Assembly: GCF_049747295.1 (NCBI RefSeq)
Contig: NZ_JBMHJM010000001.1
Coordinates: forward strand, 3,286,001-3,350,000
DNA from: Afipia sp049747295
GTDB lineage: Bacteria; Pseudomonadota; Alphaproteobacteria; Rhizobiales; Xanthobacteraceae
Length of the DNA: 64,000 nucleotides
Reading direction: 5' to 3'
In this document: positions 17,480 through 26,885 of the stretch, one piece after another
Layout: the number at the start of each line of letters is the position of its first letter
Position numbering within the stretch: the first letter of the stretch is position 1
Notes under the pieces: model-generated
Told to the model about the DNA's origin: nothing
Databases searched by the model: none
The model's input: only the letters and a program-made list of their open reading frames with translations
Translations under genes and position numbers: made by a program

Positions 17480-17841
17480 TCAGCGATCGGAGTAGTCGCG
17501 CGAGGTACGGTGCAATGGCGGTCTGTTGAGCACCAGTGCCAGCACGAAGCCAATGGCGCCGGCAACGAGCAATGAGCCGAGAGGTTGCTCCTTCACAGTC
17601 GAGGCGAGTGCGCGGCTACCTTCGCGATAGTATTCGCTACCGGTGTCCATCGCGTCCTTCGCGATGTTACCTGCGGCTTCGCCAGCGTCGACGCGACATC
17701 TTTGGCCTGACCATAGAGGTTCTGCGCAACAGTCGACGCTTGTCGTACGCGCCCGGTAGCTTCGCCTGCGGCAACGCCCTTTGCACTCTCGACTTTGCCC
17801 GCTGCATCATTTGCAGCGCCTGCAATTCTATCGTTGTCCAT
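17480..17841 (-). pseudogene. CsbD-like stress protein gene with one frameshift
   Basis: The start, preceded by a strong AGGAGGA, reads MDNDRIAGAANDAAGKVESA and continues to YGQAKDVAS, matching CsbD-type stress proteins. The reading then needs a one-base shift near 17690 to continue with DAGEAAGNIAKDAMDTGSEY. It ends with the membrane-anchor tail QPLGSLLVAGAIGFVLALVL that closes this Rhizobiales subfamily, at a TGA at 17480. Unshifted, the frame ends early at 17593. Either the gene is broken or the assembly has a single-base error. Confidence 0.75.
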
Positions 17842-18012
17842 TGAACATCCTCCTGATGTGCTTGCCAACTGCGGTCATTTCTGTGGGGTCCGTCGACCGG
17901 CTCGGATCACCAATTCTGCGGAGATTCATGAGACCGCTCCGCCAGTATGCTCGCTGCCTTGGCGTTTGCTTGGTGCGGCGCCGTAGTTGCAGGCGATGTC
18001 AGCTGAGTCCGC

Positions 18013-18537
18013 CTAATGCAGGGTGGCTTTCGTAGCGCCATGGGATGCGCCGCTCACAGCTTCCTGTGTGATCCGCAGGATGCGCCGCGGTTCCTCGATA
18101 TACTGGGTAAATGCGTTCTGCCAAAACTCGCTGTAGGCCTGCTGCAAATCTGGCAATGACCGGCAGTCCTGAATCGCCTTCATCAGAAGCATTTGCTGTC
18201 GCGACCGCTCGCCAAAGAACTCGAACCACTCATGGGCGAAATCTTGGACAATCATGCTTTCCTGCAGTTTCGCTCTTTCCGTCAGCGCGTTCTCGTTCAA
18301 CTCGCTCGCATTCGCGAGGCCATTTTCCGCGGATGCGGGGGGAGTGCCATGACTAACGGTTTCTGCAGGCGCATCGAGGGTAACCGGTGTGATCTTTTTC
18401 GTAAATTTGTCGAGAGAGTCCTTTCTCATCGTTTTTCGAGCGTCCCTATCGCTCGCTCTCGAAGCTGCGGTGAGAGTTCGCTTCTTCATCGTTCTTCGAG
18501 CGTCCTTATTGCTCTTTCTCTTTGATTTGGTTGTCAT
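18013..18537 (-). CDS. Phasin family protein
   Basis: A 174-residue protein with a Lys/Arg-rich N-terminus containing two near-repeats (KDARRTMKK and RDARKTMRK). A phasin-like helical domain follows: FAHEWFEFFGERSRQQMLLM, then LPDLQQAYSEFWQNAFTQYI. Phasins coat polyhydroxyalkanoate granules. Several in this group have basic ends that can bind DNA, and the N-terminus here fits that. The ATG directly abuts the stop of a 23-codon upstream frame. Confidence 0.78.
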   Translation of the reverse strand: MTTKSKRKSNKDARRTMKKRTLTAASRASDRDARKTMRKDSLDKFTKKITPVTLDAPAETVSHGTPPASAENGLANASELNENALTERAKLQESMIVQDFAHEWFEFFGERSRQQMLLMKAIQDCRSLPDLQQAYSEFWQNAFTQYIEEPRRILRITQEAVSGASHGATKATLH

Positions 18538-18609
18538 CTATCTTATCCCCAATCCTAGATCGCGGGCGCGGGGAAGGCCGGTAACGAAAATGTCTCTGAC
18601 CTTTGCCAT
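18538..18609 (-). CDS. 23-codon leader frame immediately upstream of phasin
   Basis: ATG at 18609 with a perfect AGGAG, and a TAG stop that touches the phasin ATG (TAGATG). The phasin itself has only a weak GGGAT site, so translation of this leader could feed the phasin start. The peptide begins MAKVRDIFVTGLPRARD. No known family. Confidence 0.4.
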   Translation of the reverse strand: MAKVRDIFVTGLPRARDLGLGIR

Positions 18610-18931
18610 CGTGTTTCTCCTCGGATTCCTTCGAATCTTGATCTCGTCCGCCGGACGATTGGCGGCCCTTGGTTGCGTGGCGGCAACGCTCACGATCAGA
18701 TTGTTCAGCGATCGATACCGCTGCGCTTCTTTGGTACCGCCGACTCCGACAACGAGTTGCCACCATCGCAATCGAAAGCTAATTGTTCTGTTCCCTTAGA
18801 GGACGATCGGTCGCGCCTTTCTATTACGGCCGGCGCCGGCTCACCTGGTCGCTTAAGGCTGACCCCAGGCCTGGATAGGCAATGCTCCTGCTTCAACGAG
18901 TTTCGTCGGCGCGCTGCGGTTTCCGGCGAGA

Positions 18932-18956
18932 GGAACAAGCAGTCATGTGGATCGTT
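18932..18956 (+). promoter_or_regulatory. Candidate EcfG-type promoter
   Basis: A perfect GGAAC-N16-CGTT, 31 bases before the exported Ser/Thr/Gly-rich protein. Confidence 0.75.
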
Positions 18957-18986
18957 CGCAGTCACGTGTAAACAAGGAGCGAATCC

Positions 18987-19280
18987 ATGAAGACCATTCT
19001 TAGTGCTATCGTTGCGGCTGGACTTCTCACCACCGGTGCAATTGCCCAGACGAGCCAGCCCCAAGGTGGGGCGAACCAAAGTCCAACCAGCCCGACCTCG
19101 GAAACGTCCAAAGAGGGGATGCGAGGCGGCGCGATGAACAGCCCGACTGCTCCATCAACCACGGGAGCAGGGACCTCACCCAGGGGGTCGGCGACTTCAC
19201 CGTCACCGACAACGCAAGACCGGAATCCAGCGACTGGAAATGCCGGGACATCGGGAGGAGAAGGCGGTAGCGGACGCTGA
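18987..19280 (+). CDS. Small exported Ser/Thr/Pro/Gly-rich protein
   Basis: A 97-residue protein with a clear signal peptide (MKTILSAIVAAGLLTTGAIA, cleaved before QT). The mature part is low-complexity and rich in Ser, Thr, Pro and Gly, and is probably disordered in the periplasm or outside. AAGGAG precedes the ATG and a perfect EcfG promoter lies upstream. The composition resembles the exported protein at 31518. Confidence 0.75.
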   Translation: MKTILSAIVAAGLLTTGAIAQTSQPQGGANQSPTSPTSETSKEGMRGGAMNSPTAPSTTGAGTSPRGSATSPSPTTQDRNPATGNAGTSGGEGGSGR

Positions 19281-19302
19281 CGATCACTTAGCGGAACGCC
19301 GG

Positions 19303-19336
19303 GACCCACGGGCTAGACCATGTCTGGCCCGTGGTC
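19303..19336 (+). terminator. Strong hairpin after exported protein gene
   Basis: ACGGGC and AGAC pair with GTCT and GCCCGT around a small loop, about 14 base pairs in all. There is no T-run, so it may stabilise the mRNA end rather than terminate on its own. Confidence 0.45.
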
Positions 19337-19416
19337 GGATAATCGATCTAAGGAGCGCATATTGGGTCCCGGGTTAACCGCCTGTGGCGATTGGAAGCTA
19401 ATACGTCGTTGTCTTA

Positions 19417-20694
19417 TTATACCGGAGCCGTTTGTTCTACCGCTTCCGGCATCTTTGCAACCGACATCAAACTGCGGGCAATCTGGTTTAGCAGTTGGTC
19501 GGCGTTCTCTTCTTCAGCCAGTGACTTTGAAAGGAGCGCAACGATGGCGCTGTGTCGGGCTTGCTGTGCTAAGTTTTTTGCGGTGGTGTAGCCCGAGATC
19601 TCGTAGTGTTCGACGCGCTGTGCTGCGCCGATAAGGGCTAGGTCAGCAAACGCATCCTCTTTGCGCTCCCCTTTCTCCATTACTTCCTGTCCTTCCTCGA
19701 CTAGGCCCATCATTCCTTTGCAGGGCTTCGCTCGAGCAGTAACATCGAGCAGCGAAAAACACTCGTTTAGCCTTTCGATCTGTTCCTCGGTCTCGAGAAG
19801 ATGCTGCTCGAAGCATTCGCGCAAGCGATCAAATCGAGCGGATTTAGCCATTTGTGGTAGCGCCTTCGTCAGCTGCTTCTCGGCGTGAAGGATGTCGCGA
19901 AGTTCGTCTATCAAGAGTTCCTGGATACCCTCCGGAACGACTTGAGGCGCGCTCTCAGTCTTTATTGCTGCGTCAGGTGCCGATCCATTCGGCGAGAGAG
20001 CTGGCGATGTTACGATCTCCCATTCTCCCCCCTCATTCCATGGGCCCCTCGTATCAATCTCACCTTCGTCTCCCACTCCTGTCGAATCGTTGAAAAACTG
20101 GTTCACGAGGCCGGGAGTCGGTGCGATCTTGCCGATCGAGAAAGCAGGCTTCTTCATACTTTCGAGCGCCGCGGAAAATGCTTTCATGTGTGTGATTTCG
20201 CGAGTCATCAAGAATTGCAAAGCATCCTTGCTGCCAGCGTCATCGCAAAAATTGATGAGTCGCTCGTAGACGATCTTGGCGCGCGCTTCTGCTGCAATGT
20301 TGCTACGGAGATCGACGTCGAGTTCGCCGGTAATCTTCAGATAGTCGGCCGTCCAGGGATTGCCCTGAGAGTTGAAGAGATTAACACCTCCGCCCCCGGC
20401 AATCGCGATTAGCGGATCAGCTTCGGCCTTCTCCCGATCAAACTTCATCGGCTTGAGATGCATCCGCGCGAGGCATCCTACGATTTCTAAATGACTCAGT
20501 TCTTCAGTGCCGATATCCATAAGAAGATCTTTGCGGTCCGGATCTTCGCAATTCAGTCCTTGGATGGAGTACTGCATGGCTGCAGCGAGCTCCCCGTTAG
20601 CGCCGCCGAATTGTTCAAGCAGCATATTCCCGAAACGCGGATCGGGCTCATCTACTCTAACGGTGTACATAAGCTTTTTGACATGGTGGTACAT
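19417..20694 (-). CDS. Manganese catalase fused to DUF892 ferritin-like domain
   Basis: A 425-residue protein. Residues 1 to about 235 form a manganese catalase, with dimanganese ligands visible as Glu35, Glu65, His68, Glu144 and His169 (in GELAAAMQY, TEELSHLE, IVYERL and REITHMKAF). After a linker, residues about 255-415 form a DUF892/YciF four-helix domain (IQELLIDELRDILHAEKQL). The catalase would split hydrogen peroxide without haem. The second domain may act in iron or DNA protection. GAGAGGCAG precedes the ATG. The two families are usually separate neighbours, so the fusion is notable. Confidence 0.9.
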   Translation of the reverse strand: MYHHVKKLMYTVRVDEPDPRFGNMLLEQFGGANGELAAAMQYSIQGLNCEDPDRKDLLMDIGTEELSHLEIVGCLARMHLKPMKFDREKAEADPLIAIAGGGGVNLFNSQGNPWTADYLKITGELDVDLRSNIAAEARAKIVYERLINFCDDAGSKDALQFLMTREITHMKAFSAALESMKKPAFSIGKIAPTPGLVNQFFNDSTGVGDEGEIDTRGPWNEGGEWEIVTSPALSPNGSAPDAAIKTESAPQVVPEGIQELLIDELRDILHAEKQLTKALPQMAKSARFDRLRECFEQHLLETEEQIERLNECFSLLDVTARAKPCKGMMGLVEEGQEVMEKGERKEDAFADLALIGAAQRVEHYEISGYTTAKNLAQQARHSAIVALLSKSLAEEENADQLLNQIARSLMSVAKMPEAVEQTAPV

Positions 20695-20729
20695 TGGCTG
20701 CCTCTCTGAGACGAGGGATGATGACTACC

Positions 20730-20754
20730 AAGCAAACGTTTTTGGGTATGTTCC
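20730..20754 (-). promoter_or_regulatory. Possible EcfG-type promoter for Mn catalase fusion
   Basis: Minus strand GGAAC-N16-GCTT, with an imperfect -10, 36 bases before the start codon. Confidence 0.4.
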
Positions 20755-21135
20755 GGTGGCGCAGTCTATGATTCACATCTCTGAGCAATCCATCCTTCTC
20801 GCAACGCGAATTCGGGAGCGAAGCAACGGTCGGCACGGCTATCGTGAGAGCTGGCCCATGTGTTGGGAGCCGAAGGAGAGTAAAAGACGAGCCAAACCGG
20901 GTGCTCATGGCGAGACGTGGGCAGGTTACAGATTGTGATGGCCTGCGCATCGGGGCGATCGAAAAAGGAGGCCGGCTGGCATTAAATGAGCACCAGCCGG
21001 CCGCTGCCGCGCCGACTTTCAGCAGGAGACTTCGGTCAACGCGACTCTTATCGAACCTCCATCAGTCAGGCCCGTTCCCAATTGGACAGTGTGGAGGGAA
21101 AAACATAAACGGGTCGCGGCGCGCGGGATCGCATG

Positions 21136-21390
21136 TCAGAGATCTTCGCCGCCACTTTCGGTCGGTTCCCACTGCTCTTGAACTAACAGAACCATCGCCG
21201 CGTGCGCAGCTGAAATCGCTCCAACGCCGGACGCCGCCGCGATCAACGCGTCTGCCGCAGTCCGTGCGCTTTGTGAATCTCTCACTTCGGCCGAAAGCTT
21301 TAGAATATACGTGCGCGCATCGGCGAGTGTGAACAGGGGATGTCCATTGGGCAGCTCCACAACGGCATCGAATTGCGTATCCCAAGGCAT
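21136..21390 (-). CDS. Small conserved hypothetical protein (84 aa)
   Basis: The product begins MPWDTQFDAVVELPNGHPL, continues TLADARTYILKL, and has a helical end. This type recurs in Bradyrhizobium-like genomes with no known function. AGGAG precedes the ATG at 21390, preferred over an upstream start. A perfect EcfG promoter lies 39 bases upstream. Confidence 0.75.
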   Translation of the reverse strand: MPWDTQFDAVVELPNGHPLFTLADARTYILKLSAEVRDSQSARTAADALIAAASGVGAISAAHAAMVLLVQEQWEPTESGGEDL

Positions 21391-21428
21391 TCCAGGGGCT
21401 CCTACGCGATACACCCGGTCGCTGACAA

Positions 21429-21453
21429 AACGCGAATTAATTTTTTAGGTTCC
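21429..21453 (-). promoter_or_regulatory. Candidate EcfG-type promoter
   Basis: Minus strand GGAAC-N16-CGTT, a perfect match, serving the 84-residue protein at 21390. Confidence 0.75.
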
Positions 21454-21750
21454 TGCTTCGCTTCGCCAGCGCCGGCACGCGCGAGCAGTGTCATGCTCGG
21501 GACGGAATCTCCGACGTTTGTAGATCTTCGTCGGGCAGCCCGGCCGGTGATAAAGGGGGAAACCGGCCGGGTGCCGGTGATCTCTGAAACTCAGAGACCG
21601 TAGCGAAGTTGAGCGGGAGATGGAGAGCTTTCTTCGCCTTACGATGAAAGCCAATCTTCTCGGCTCGTTCCCAGAGAAATAGGTCACCTCGTGACCGAAC
21701 ACATCGAAAAGACCCCAAAGCATATCGCGCCAGAGGAGAAACGTTACCGT

Positions 21751-21978
21751 TTATCCCAGCCCACGACGCGATTCAGCCTCGAGTTTGCGCTGCTGTCGCT
21801 TGACTATGCGTCGATCTACAAATGGAAAGCCCTCGTCCTTAGCCTTTATTTGAACGGAGGCGATCGATCGTTTTAGCCGAGCCGCGGCGCGCGCTGGAGA
21901 TGCTCCAGCAGTGACGAGAGCCCTTAGTTCCTCGAGTTGTTCAGGCATCCAGGTGCGGCTAGTGATGTGGGTTCGCAT
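21751..21978 (-). CDS. Small Myb/SANT-like helical protein (75 aa)
   Basis: The N-terminal RTWMPEQLEELRALVTAGAS and then RLKRSIASVQIKAKDEGFPF give a Myb-like three-helix pattern common in small rhizobial proteins that may bind DNA. AAGGAAA precedes the ATG. The C-terminus is basic. A DNA-binding function is inferred from the pattern only. Confidence 0.7.
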   Translation of the reverse strand: MRTHITSRTWMPEQLEELRALVTAGASPARAAARLKRSIASVQIKAKDEGFPFVDRRIVKRQQRKLEAESRRGLG

Positions 21979-22459
21979 TAAGTGTTTCCTTGAGCTGCTG
22001 GGGTGGGACGCGGACCATCTCGATGGCAGATAACCCTTCGATTCTTCGACCCTGTCGCAGCAACCCTTCGCAGCCGTGAGGAGTGTCTCCGCTTCTTGCA
22101 GAAGTGGGGACGTTGGGCACTTGATAGAGCAATGTGTGGGTCATTCTGGCCGCTCCACTACTGGTGGCATTGGCCTATTCTCCCAAGTGCATATAGATGC
22201 GCACCCTCATATGTTAAAAACCCCGGCTAAACTGCGGTCTCCTGACAGTTTTATTTCAATTTCGGCGCTGCAAAGGGGGCGTTCTGAAGGAACCTGTCAG
22301 GATTAATTACCCAACTGCGTCGAATGCCGGGAGAAAATCGCTGGATTTTGAGGAGCAGCCGCGGTCGGTGCCTTTTGGTTCAGGAAGGCACTGAGACGCT
22401 GTGATGCAGTTTGGCAACCATTAGCTCTCCACGGCGTTTGAGTCGTGGGAGATCAGATC
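21979..22459. other. Non-coding gap upstream of receiver gene
   Basis: About 480 bases with no supported gene. Confidence 0.35.
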
Positions 22460-22837
22460 ATGAAGCATCCCATACTGATCGTCGAAGACGAATATTTCAT
22501 CGCTGACGATTGCGCTCGGTTCGTCGAAAAGGCGGGCTATCGAGTAGTCGGCCCCTTTCACAATGTAGACGAGGCGAAGGCGAATTTGCCCGATTTTCTC
22601 TCTGGAGCGGTGCTGGACGTAAATGTCGACGGCATTTTAGTGTACCAGCTTCTCGACGAACTACTTAAGCGAAATGTCCCTGTCGCAATTTACACTGGAT
22701 ACGATGGCAACGTCATTCCCGCGAGATACTCCCACCTCTCAATAGTTACTAAACCCCGGGAATGCCGGGACGTAGTGGAGCTCCTCTGTCGGCAAATAGA
22801 GCGTACGGCAATTGGGGAAACATCCAGAAGTCTTTGA
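22460..22837 (+). CDS. Stand-alone response-regulator receiver (FATGUY-like)
   Basis: A 125-residue single receiver domain: acidic pocket Glu9-Asp10, phosphoacceptor Asp53 in AVLDVNV, YTGYDG near 78-83, and conserved Lys98 in VTKP. The TGY signature is that of the FATGUY receivers that partner HWE kinases in alphaproteobacteria. No output domain is present, so it probably acts as a phosphate carrier or sink. I took the ATG at 22460 (GGGAG upstream) rather than the GTG at 22445. It ends 18 bases from the convergent Crp-like gene and resembles the receiver at 28267. Confidence 0.85.
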   Translation: MKHPILIVEDEYFIADDCARFVEKAGYRVVGPFHNVDEAKANLPDFLSGAVLDVNVDGILVYQLLDELLKRNVPVAIYTGYDGNVIPARYSHLSIVTKPRECRDVVELLCRQIERTAIGETSRSL

Positions 22838-22854
22838 ATACGGAATTCTCGGTA

Positions 22855-23598
22855 TCAATGCTTCTGGTAGAGATACAAATAAGTCGGCGAGAACAACGCA
22901 ATTCGTTTAAGCCCGTTTAAGTCTTCGATCCTTAGGATTCTTTCGCGCAACGATATTAACTTGGCGCTCCGTAGCTCCTGGAGCGTCCGGTTGAGATGGA
23001 CAACTGACAACCCCGTCGCATCTGCCAAATCCATTTGCGTCAAAGGAAAACTGCAAGTATTTCCGTCTAGTAAACCAACCGGACGAAGACGCTCGAAGAG
23101 TTCGCACAAGATGTGCGCCACTCGCTCCAAAGCCATACGGCGACCGAGGTTTACCGCCCACTCTCGCTGGATCGTTCCCATCAAGAGGGTTTCGCACCAG
23201 AATGCTTCGCCAAGCGACGTGTGAGTTTTTATAAGTTGTTCGAAGCGCGCTCGCTTAATGTCTGCGTAGACAACAGGTGTAATCGCTCCGATGGAGTGGT
23301 CCGTTCGCGATAAGAGGTAAGCGTATGCGTCGCATGTTTCTCCGGGCAGGACAAAATTAAGAATTTGCCGACGGCCATTTTCCAAAGCCTTGTAACGACA
23401 GAGCCAACCCGACAAAATAATCCGCACGCTGTCGATACAGTCTCCCTCGCAAATCAAATCTTCCCCTGCACGTCCCCGCCGTATGGCTTCACGAATGGCC
23501 TGCTCAAGGGCGACGACTTCGTCATCAGCAAGTTGACGCATTACCTTGAGCCGCTGGATTACAGGTCGCGCTGGGCTTTGATCGAGCAGCGACGTCAT
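22855..23598 (-). CDS. Crp/Fnr family transcription regulator
   Basis: A 247-residue protein. Residues about 25-140 form the cyclic-nucleotide-binding beta roll (DLICEGDCIDSVRIILSGWL, then RRQILNFVLPGETCDAY). A winged helix follows at about 170-235 (FPLTQMDLADATGLSVVHLNRT). No Fnr-type cysteine cluster is visible. The ATG overlaps the stop of the upstream kinase gene in TAATG, so the regulator is made with the kinase and may be its transcriptional output. The ligand is unknown. Confidence 0.88.
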   Translation of the reverse strand: MTSLLDQSPARPVIQRLKVMRQLADDEVVALEQAIREAIRRGRAGEDLICEGDCIDSVRIILSGWLCRYKALENGRRQILNFVLPGETCDAYAYLLSRTDHSIGAITPVVYADIKRARFEQLIKTHTSLGEAFWCETLLMGTIQREWAVNLGRRMALERVAHILCELFERLRPVGLLDGNTCSFPLTQMDLADATGLSVVHLNRTLQELRSAKLISLRERILRIEDLNGLKRIALFSPTYLYLYQKH

Positions 23599-26500
23599 TA
23601 GTCGCTCACTATCGGCGTGTGCAGGATCCTTTGGCTGAGCGGAACACTAATCGTACAGTGAAGACCCGAGATATCGAAAATCATGGTGGTCTGCCCTTTG
23701 AACTCAAAAGCCAGTGTCCTCTCCAGCAATTCAGTCCCAAACCCCCTTCGAGTAGGAGGGCTCACTGGCGGACCAAGTTTCTCGTGCCATACGAAAACGA
23801 GCCGTGGCGGAACAGCCGATTCTTCCAAGTTCCAGTTAACTTCGATACGTCCCGATGGGTCGCTTAGTGCTCCGTATTTTAGGGCGTTCGTGGCCAGCTC
23901 GTGTACAGCGAGCGCGAAAGTCTCCGCGGCCTTCGGCTGTAGGCGGACAACCGGCCCCGAAACAAGCAGCTGTTCCCCCTCTGTTGCATTGTAGCCGAGC
24001 AATTCCTCGACGACCAAATATTCAAGATCGACACCTCCTTCCGGATCACGTGTCACCAGAGCTTGCGTTCTGGCAAATGCGTTGAGCCGGCCATCGAGGT
24101 GAGACGCGTATTCCTCCACGTTCAAGCTTGTTTCTGCAGAGCGTCTGGCTATGGAACGAACCACACCAAGGGTATTTCGAACGCGATGTTGAAGTTCAGC
24201 CAGCAGCAAGCGTTGCCGTTCCTCCGCCCGAATAAGAGCGGTGACGTCTACAAACGTGATAACCACGCCCGCGGCAAAATTATCGATACTTCGATAAGGC
24301 GAGATGCGAACGATGTATCGCCTTCCAGTATCATTCGAGGTCAACTCTCGTTCTGCACCCTCGAGTGTGCGCATCACTCGTAGCGCATCGTCATACAGTT
24401 CCTCGACTGGAATGCGAGCTTTGATATGAGCGATTGGTCTGCCGATGTCCGTTTCAACGAGATGAAAAAGTTGAGTAATCGCCGGCGTAAAATTCGTGAT
24501 TTGAAAATCGCTATCAAGAAAAACAGTCGCGATCTCCGTGCTCTCAAAGAAATTCTTGAGGTCGCTGCTGGCCCGGGTCAATTCCTGGACACGGTGAGAA
24601 AGCTCTCCATTCACAGTCGTCAACTCTTCGTTCACAGACTGGAGTTCTTCGCGGGATGTCTCTAACTCCTCGTTTGCGGATTGAAGCTCTTCATTTAGGG
24701 ATTGATACTCCTCATTTGAGGATTTTAACTCCTCGTTCGTGCTCTCAAGCTCCTCGATCGCTGCCTCTAAGCGCTCCCTAGTGGCATGTAGTTCACTTTC
24801 TAACTGCGCGACGTGCTCGGTTCCGACAACTACATTCAACGCGCGATCGTTGTTGGGTACCGCGCGCACCGGTCCATTTTTAAATAGGACAACAAAGTTG
24901 CGCGCACCGACCCCGTCCGAAAGCGGTTCTACGGTTATGTCGACTGGCACCAACTTTCCATAAAGCTCAAGCTCGATTTGTTCGATGACAGCGGGTTCGT
25001 TGGCTCCAGCAGCTTGAATGAGCGCGTTTCGTAGTTCTAAACGCAAATCTCGATGCACAAGACTTAACAGATCCAGCGTCGCGGCCCCGGGAGTTGGCTC
25101 AATATAGCGGCCGGTGTGACCGGAAAAATGAAGTATTTGGAAGTTGGCATCTACTATGACGTAAGCGGGGGAATAGCGCTCCGCAATCCGCTGCGCGCGA
25201 CGTTCTAGGCCTACATTCTGACCGAGAGATCGTGCGGACGGTATTTCTGCGGTTGTCCGGCCTGAGGTCGTCGTGATGGGAAACTCTGGAGGAACTCTCG
25301 TGCCAGTATCGAGCCGCTTAAAAACTCGCGCTCGACGATCCACCGGCGTGAAAAGGGTAGGTTGGCGAGTAACGTTCTCTGAATTTCCGAGAAAAAGAAA
25401 GCGTTCAGGCAGAAGTGCAAAATGAAACAGTGGAATGACGCGATTTTGCAGCTCTGCGTTTAAGTAGATGAGGAGGTTGCGGCAAGAGACCAAATCGAGC
25501 TTTGAGAATGGCGCATCTTTGATGAGATTGTGTTGCGAGAAGATACACATCTCCCGAAGTTCTTTGACCACACAATACGTGTCGCCTTCGCGGACAAACC
25601 ATCGCCGCAGTCGCTCCGGCGTCATGTTGGTCTCAATGTTTGTGCGATAACGTCCCGCTCTGGCCGCCGCGAGCGCTCGACCATCAATATCGGTTGCAAA
25701 GACTTGCGCTTGCCTAGGCGAGTCGATGCGAGCCATGTGCTCGCGGATTAAGATACCGATCGAGTATGCCTCTTCACCGGTAGCGCAACCCAGCACCCAT
25801 ATACGTACCTGTTGGCCATCAGCCTTATCCTCGAAAAGTTTTGGGATGACTTGCGTTTCTAAAACCTCGAATTCCCGCTTGTCCCTAAAAAATTCGGTGA
25901 CGCCGATAAGGAGGTCATTAAAAAGCTGTTTGGGCTCTTCTTTATCGCTTCTTAGAAAATCTGCGTACGTAGAAATATCCTCAATCTGAACGACCTGCAT
26001 GCGCCGCTGTACGCGGCGAAGAAAGGTGTTTTGCTTGTAACCGTGGAAGTCGTTGCCTGTTCGAATGCGCAGGACATCGGCAATGCGAGACAAAGATGTC
26101 GAGGCAGCGGCGAGAACTTCATCGTATCCTTGCTTGTCCTCCAAGCGTCCAAGATGTCGAACGTAATCCTCAATATGGCTAGGAATTTCGACTGCCGAGA
26201 GCACGAAATCCGCGATGGCGGCCGCCGAGTTACTGTCCTCCAGTCCCGCCGAACTCTCGATCGCGGGCTTTTCCGCTATCGCAAGTCCTCCATGATCCTT
26301 GAGCGTAGCAACCCCTAACGTTCCATCGGCGCCCGTCCCGGCTAGGATAACGCCGATTGATCTTTCAGCTCGCTGTTCCGCGAGCGAGATGAGAAAGCTG
26401 TCGATCGTAGCTCTCTCGCCGGCTCGTTGCTCAGCTGCTCTCACCGCGAACTGATCGCCTATGACAGTAGTGATCATTCCGGGAGGGCAAACGTAGATCG

Positions 26501-26762
26501 CGCCGCCCTGTATCGAAGAACCGTCGCGAGGTTCCGCAGGTGCGAATCCTTTAGACGCCCCCAATAACTCTCCTACTTGCGCCGAATTGATTGTCTCTCG
26601 ATGCTGTAAGGCCAGAACGATCGTCACGTTAGGATCGGGGTCGAGCTTTGACAAAAATCGCTCGATACTCGACTTCTCAATCGCTGAGGCGCCAACCCCG
26701 ACAATCAAAGGCAAACCTGCCTTTCGCACTGAGTCCGGTGCACGAGGTTCTTGACTCTCCAT
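23598..26762 (-). CDS. CheB-CheR-PAS-HWE histidine kinase fusion
   Basis: A 1054-residue multidomain sensor. The CheB methylesterase domain (about 15-195) keeps Ser26, His54 and Asp146. The CheR methyltransferase (about 210-470) has the SAM motif GCATGEEAYSIG. A coiled coil of repeated EEL/NEEL units follows, then a PAS domain (FFESTEIATVFLDSDFQIT). An HWE kinase ends the protein, with phosphoacceptor His in LQHRVRNTL, N-box HELATNALKYGAL and G-box FGTELL. The frame opens earlier at a GTG (26864), but the ATG at 26762 suits the domain start. Such fusions couple chemosensory-type chemistry to stress or adaptation signalling. Confidence 0.92.
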   Translation of the reverse strand: MESQEPRAPDSVRKAGLPLIVGVGASAIEKSSIERFLSKLDPDPNVTIVLALQHRETINSAQVGELLGASKGFAPAEPRDGSSIQGGAIYVCPPGMITTVIGDQFAVRAAEQRAGERATIDSFLISLAEQRAERSIGVILAGTGADGTLGVATLKDHGGLAIAEKPAIESSAGLEDSNSAAAIADFVLSAVEIPSHIEDYVRHLGRLEDKQGYDEVLAAASTSLSRIADVLRIRTGNDFHGYKQNTFLRRVQRRMQVVQIEDISTYADFLRSDKEEPKQLFNDLLIGVTEFFRDKREFEVLETQVIPKLFEDKADGQQVRIWVLGCATGEEAYSIGILIREHMARIDSPRQAQVFATDIDGRALAAARAGRYRTNIETNMTPERLRRWFVREGDTYCVVKELREMCIFSQHNLIKDAPFSKLDLVSCRNLLIYLNAELQNRVIPLFHFALLPERFLFLGNSENVTRQPTLFTPVDRRARVFKRLDTGTRVPPEFPITTTSGRTTAEIPSARSLGQNVGLERRAQRIAERYSPAYVIVDANFQILHFSGHTGRYIEPTPGAATLDLLSLVHRDLRLELRNALIQAAGANEPAVIEQIELELYGKLVPVDITVEPLSDGVGARNFVVLFKNGPVRAVPNNDRALNVVVGTEHVAQLESELHATRERLEAAIEELESTNEELKSSNEEYQSLNEELQSANEELETSREELQSVNEELTTVNGELSHRVQELTRASSDLKNFFESTEIATVFLDSDFQITNFTPAITQLFHLVETDIGRPIAHIKARIPVEELYDDALRVMRTLEGAERELTSNDTGRRYIVRISPYRSIDNFAAGVVITFVDVTALIRAEERQRLLLAELQHRVRNTLGVVRSIARRSAETSLNVEEYASHLDGRLNAFARTQALVTRDPEGGVDLEYLVVEELLGYNATEGEQLLVSGPVVRLQPKAAETFALAVHELATNALKYGALSDPSGRIEVNWNLEESAVPPRLVFVWHEKLGPPVSPPTRRGFGTELLERTLAFEFKGQTTMIFDISGLHCTISVPLSQRILHTPIVSD

Positions 26763-26885
26763 ATGCCGCGCGCCCTTGATAAATGAAAGCAATGCTCCAG
26801 TACCAGACTTTGCACCTTTCTGGCGTAGAAATCCATGGCGCCCGTGGGCAGGCATCCCTAACACGTTTCGAAATCGTTGCGTCGG

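Noticed and set aside
21691..21876. 61-codon plus-strand frame
   Set aside because: Overlaps the Myb-like gene on the other strand, which has a ribosome site and a family pattern.
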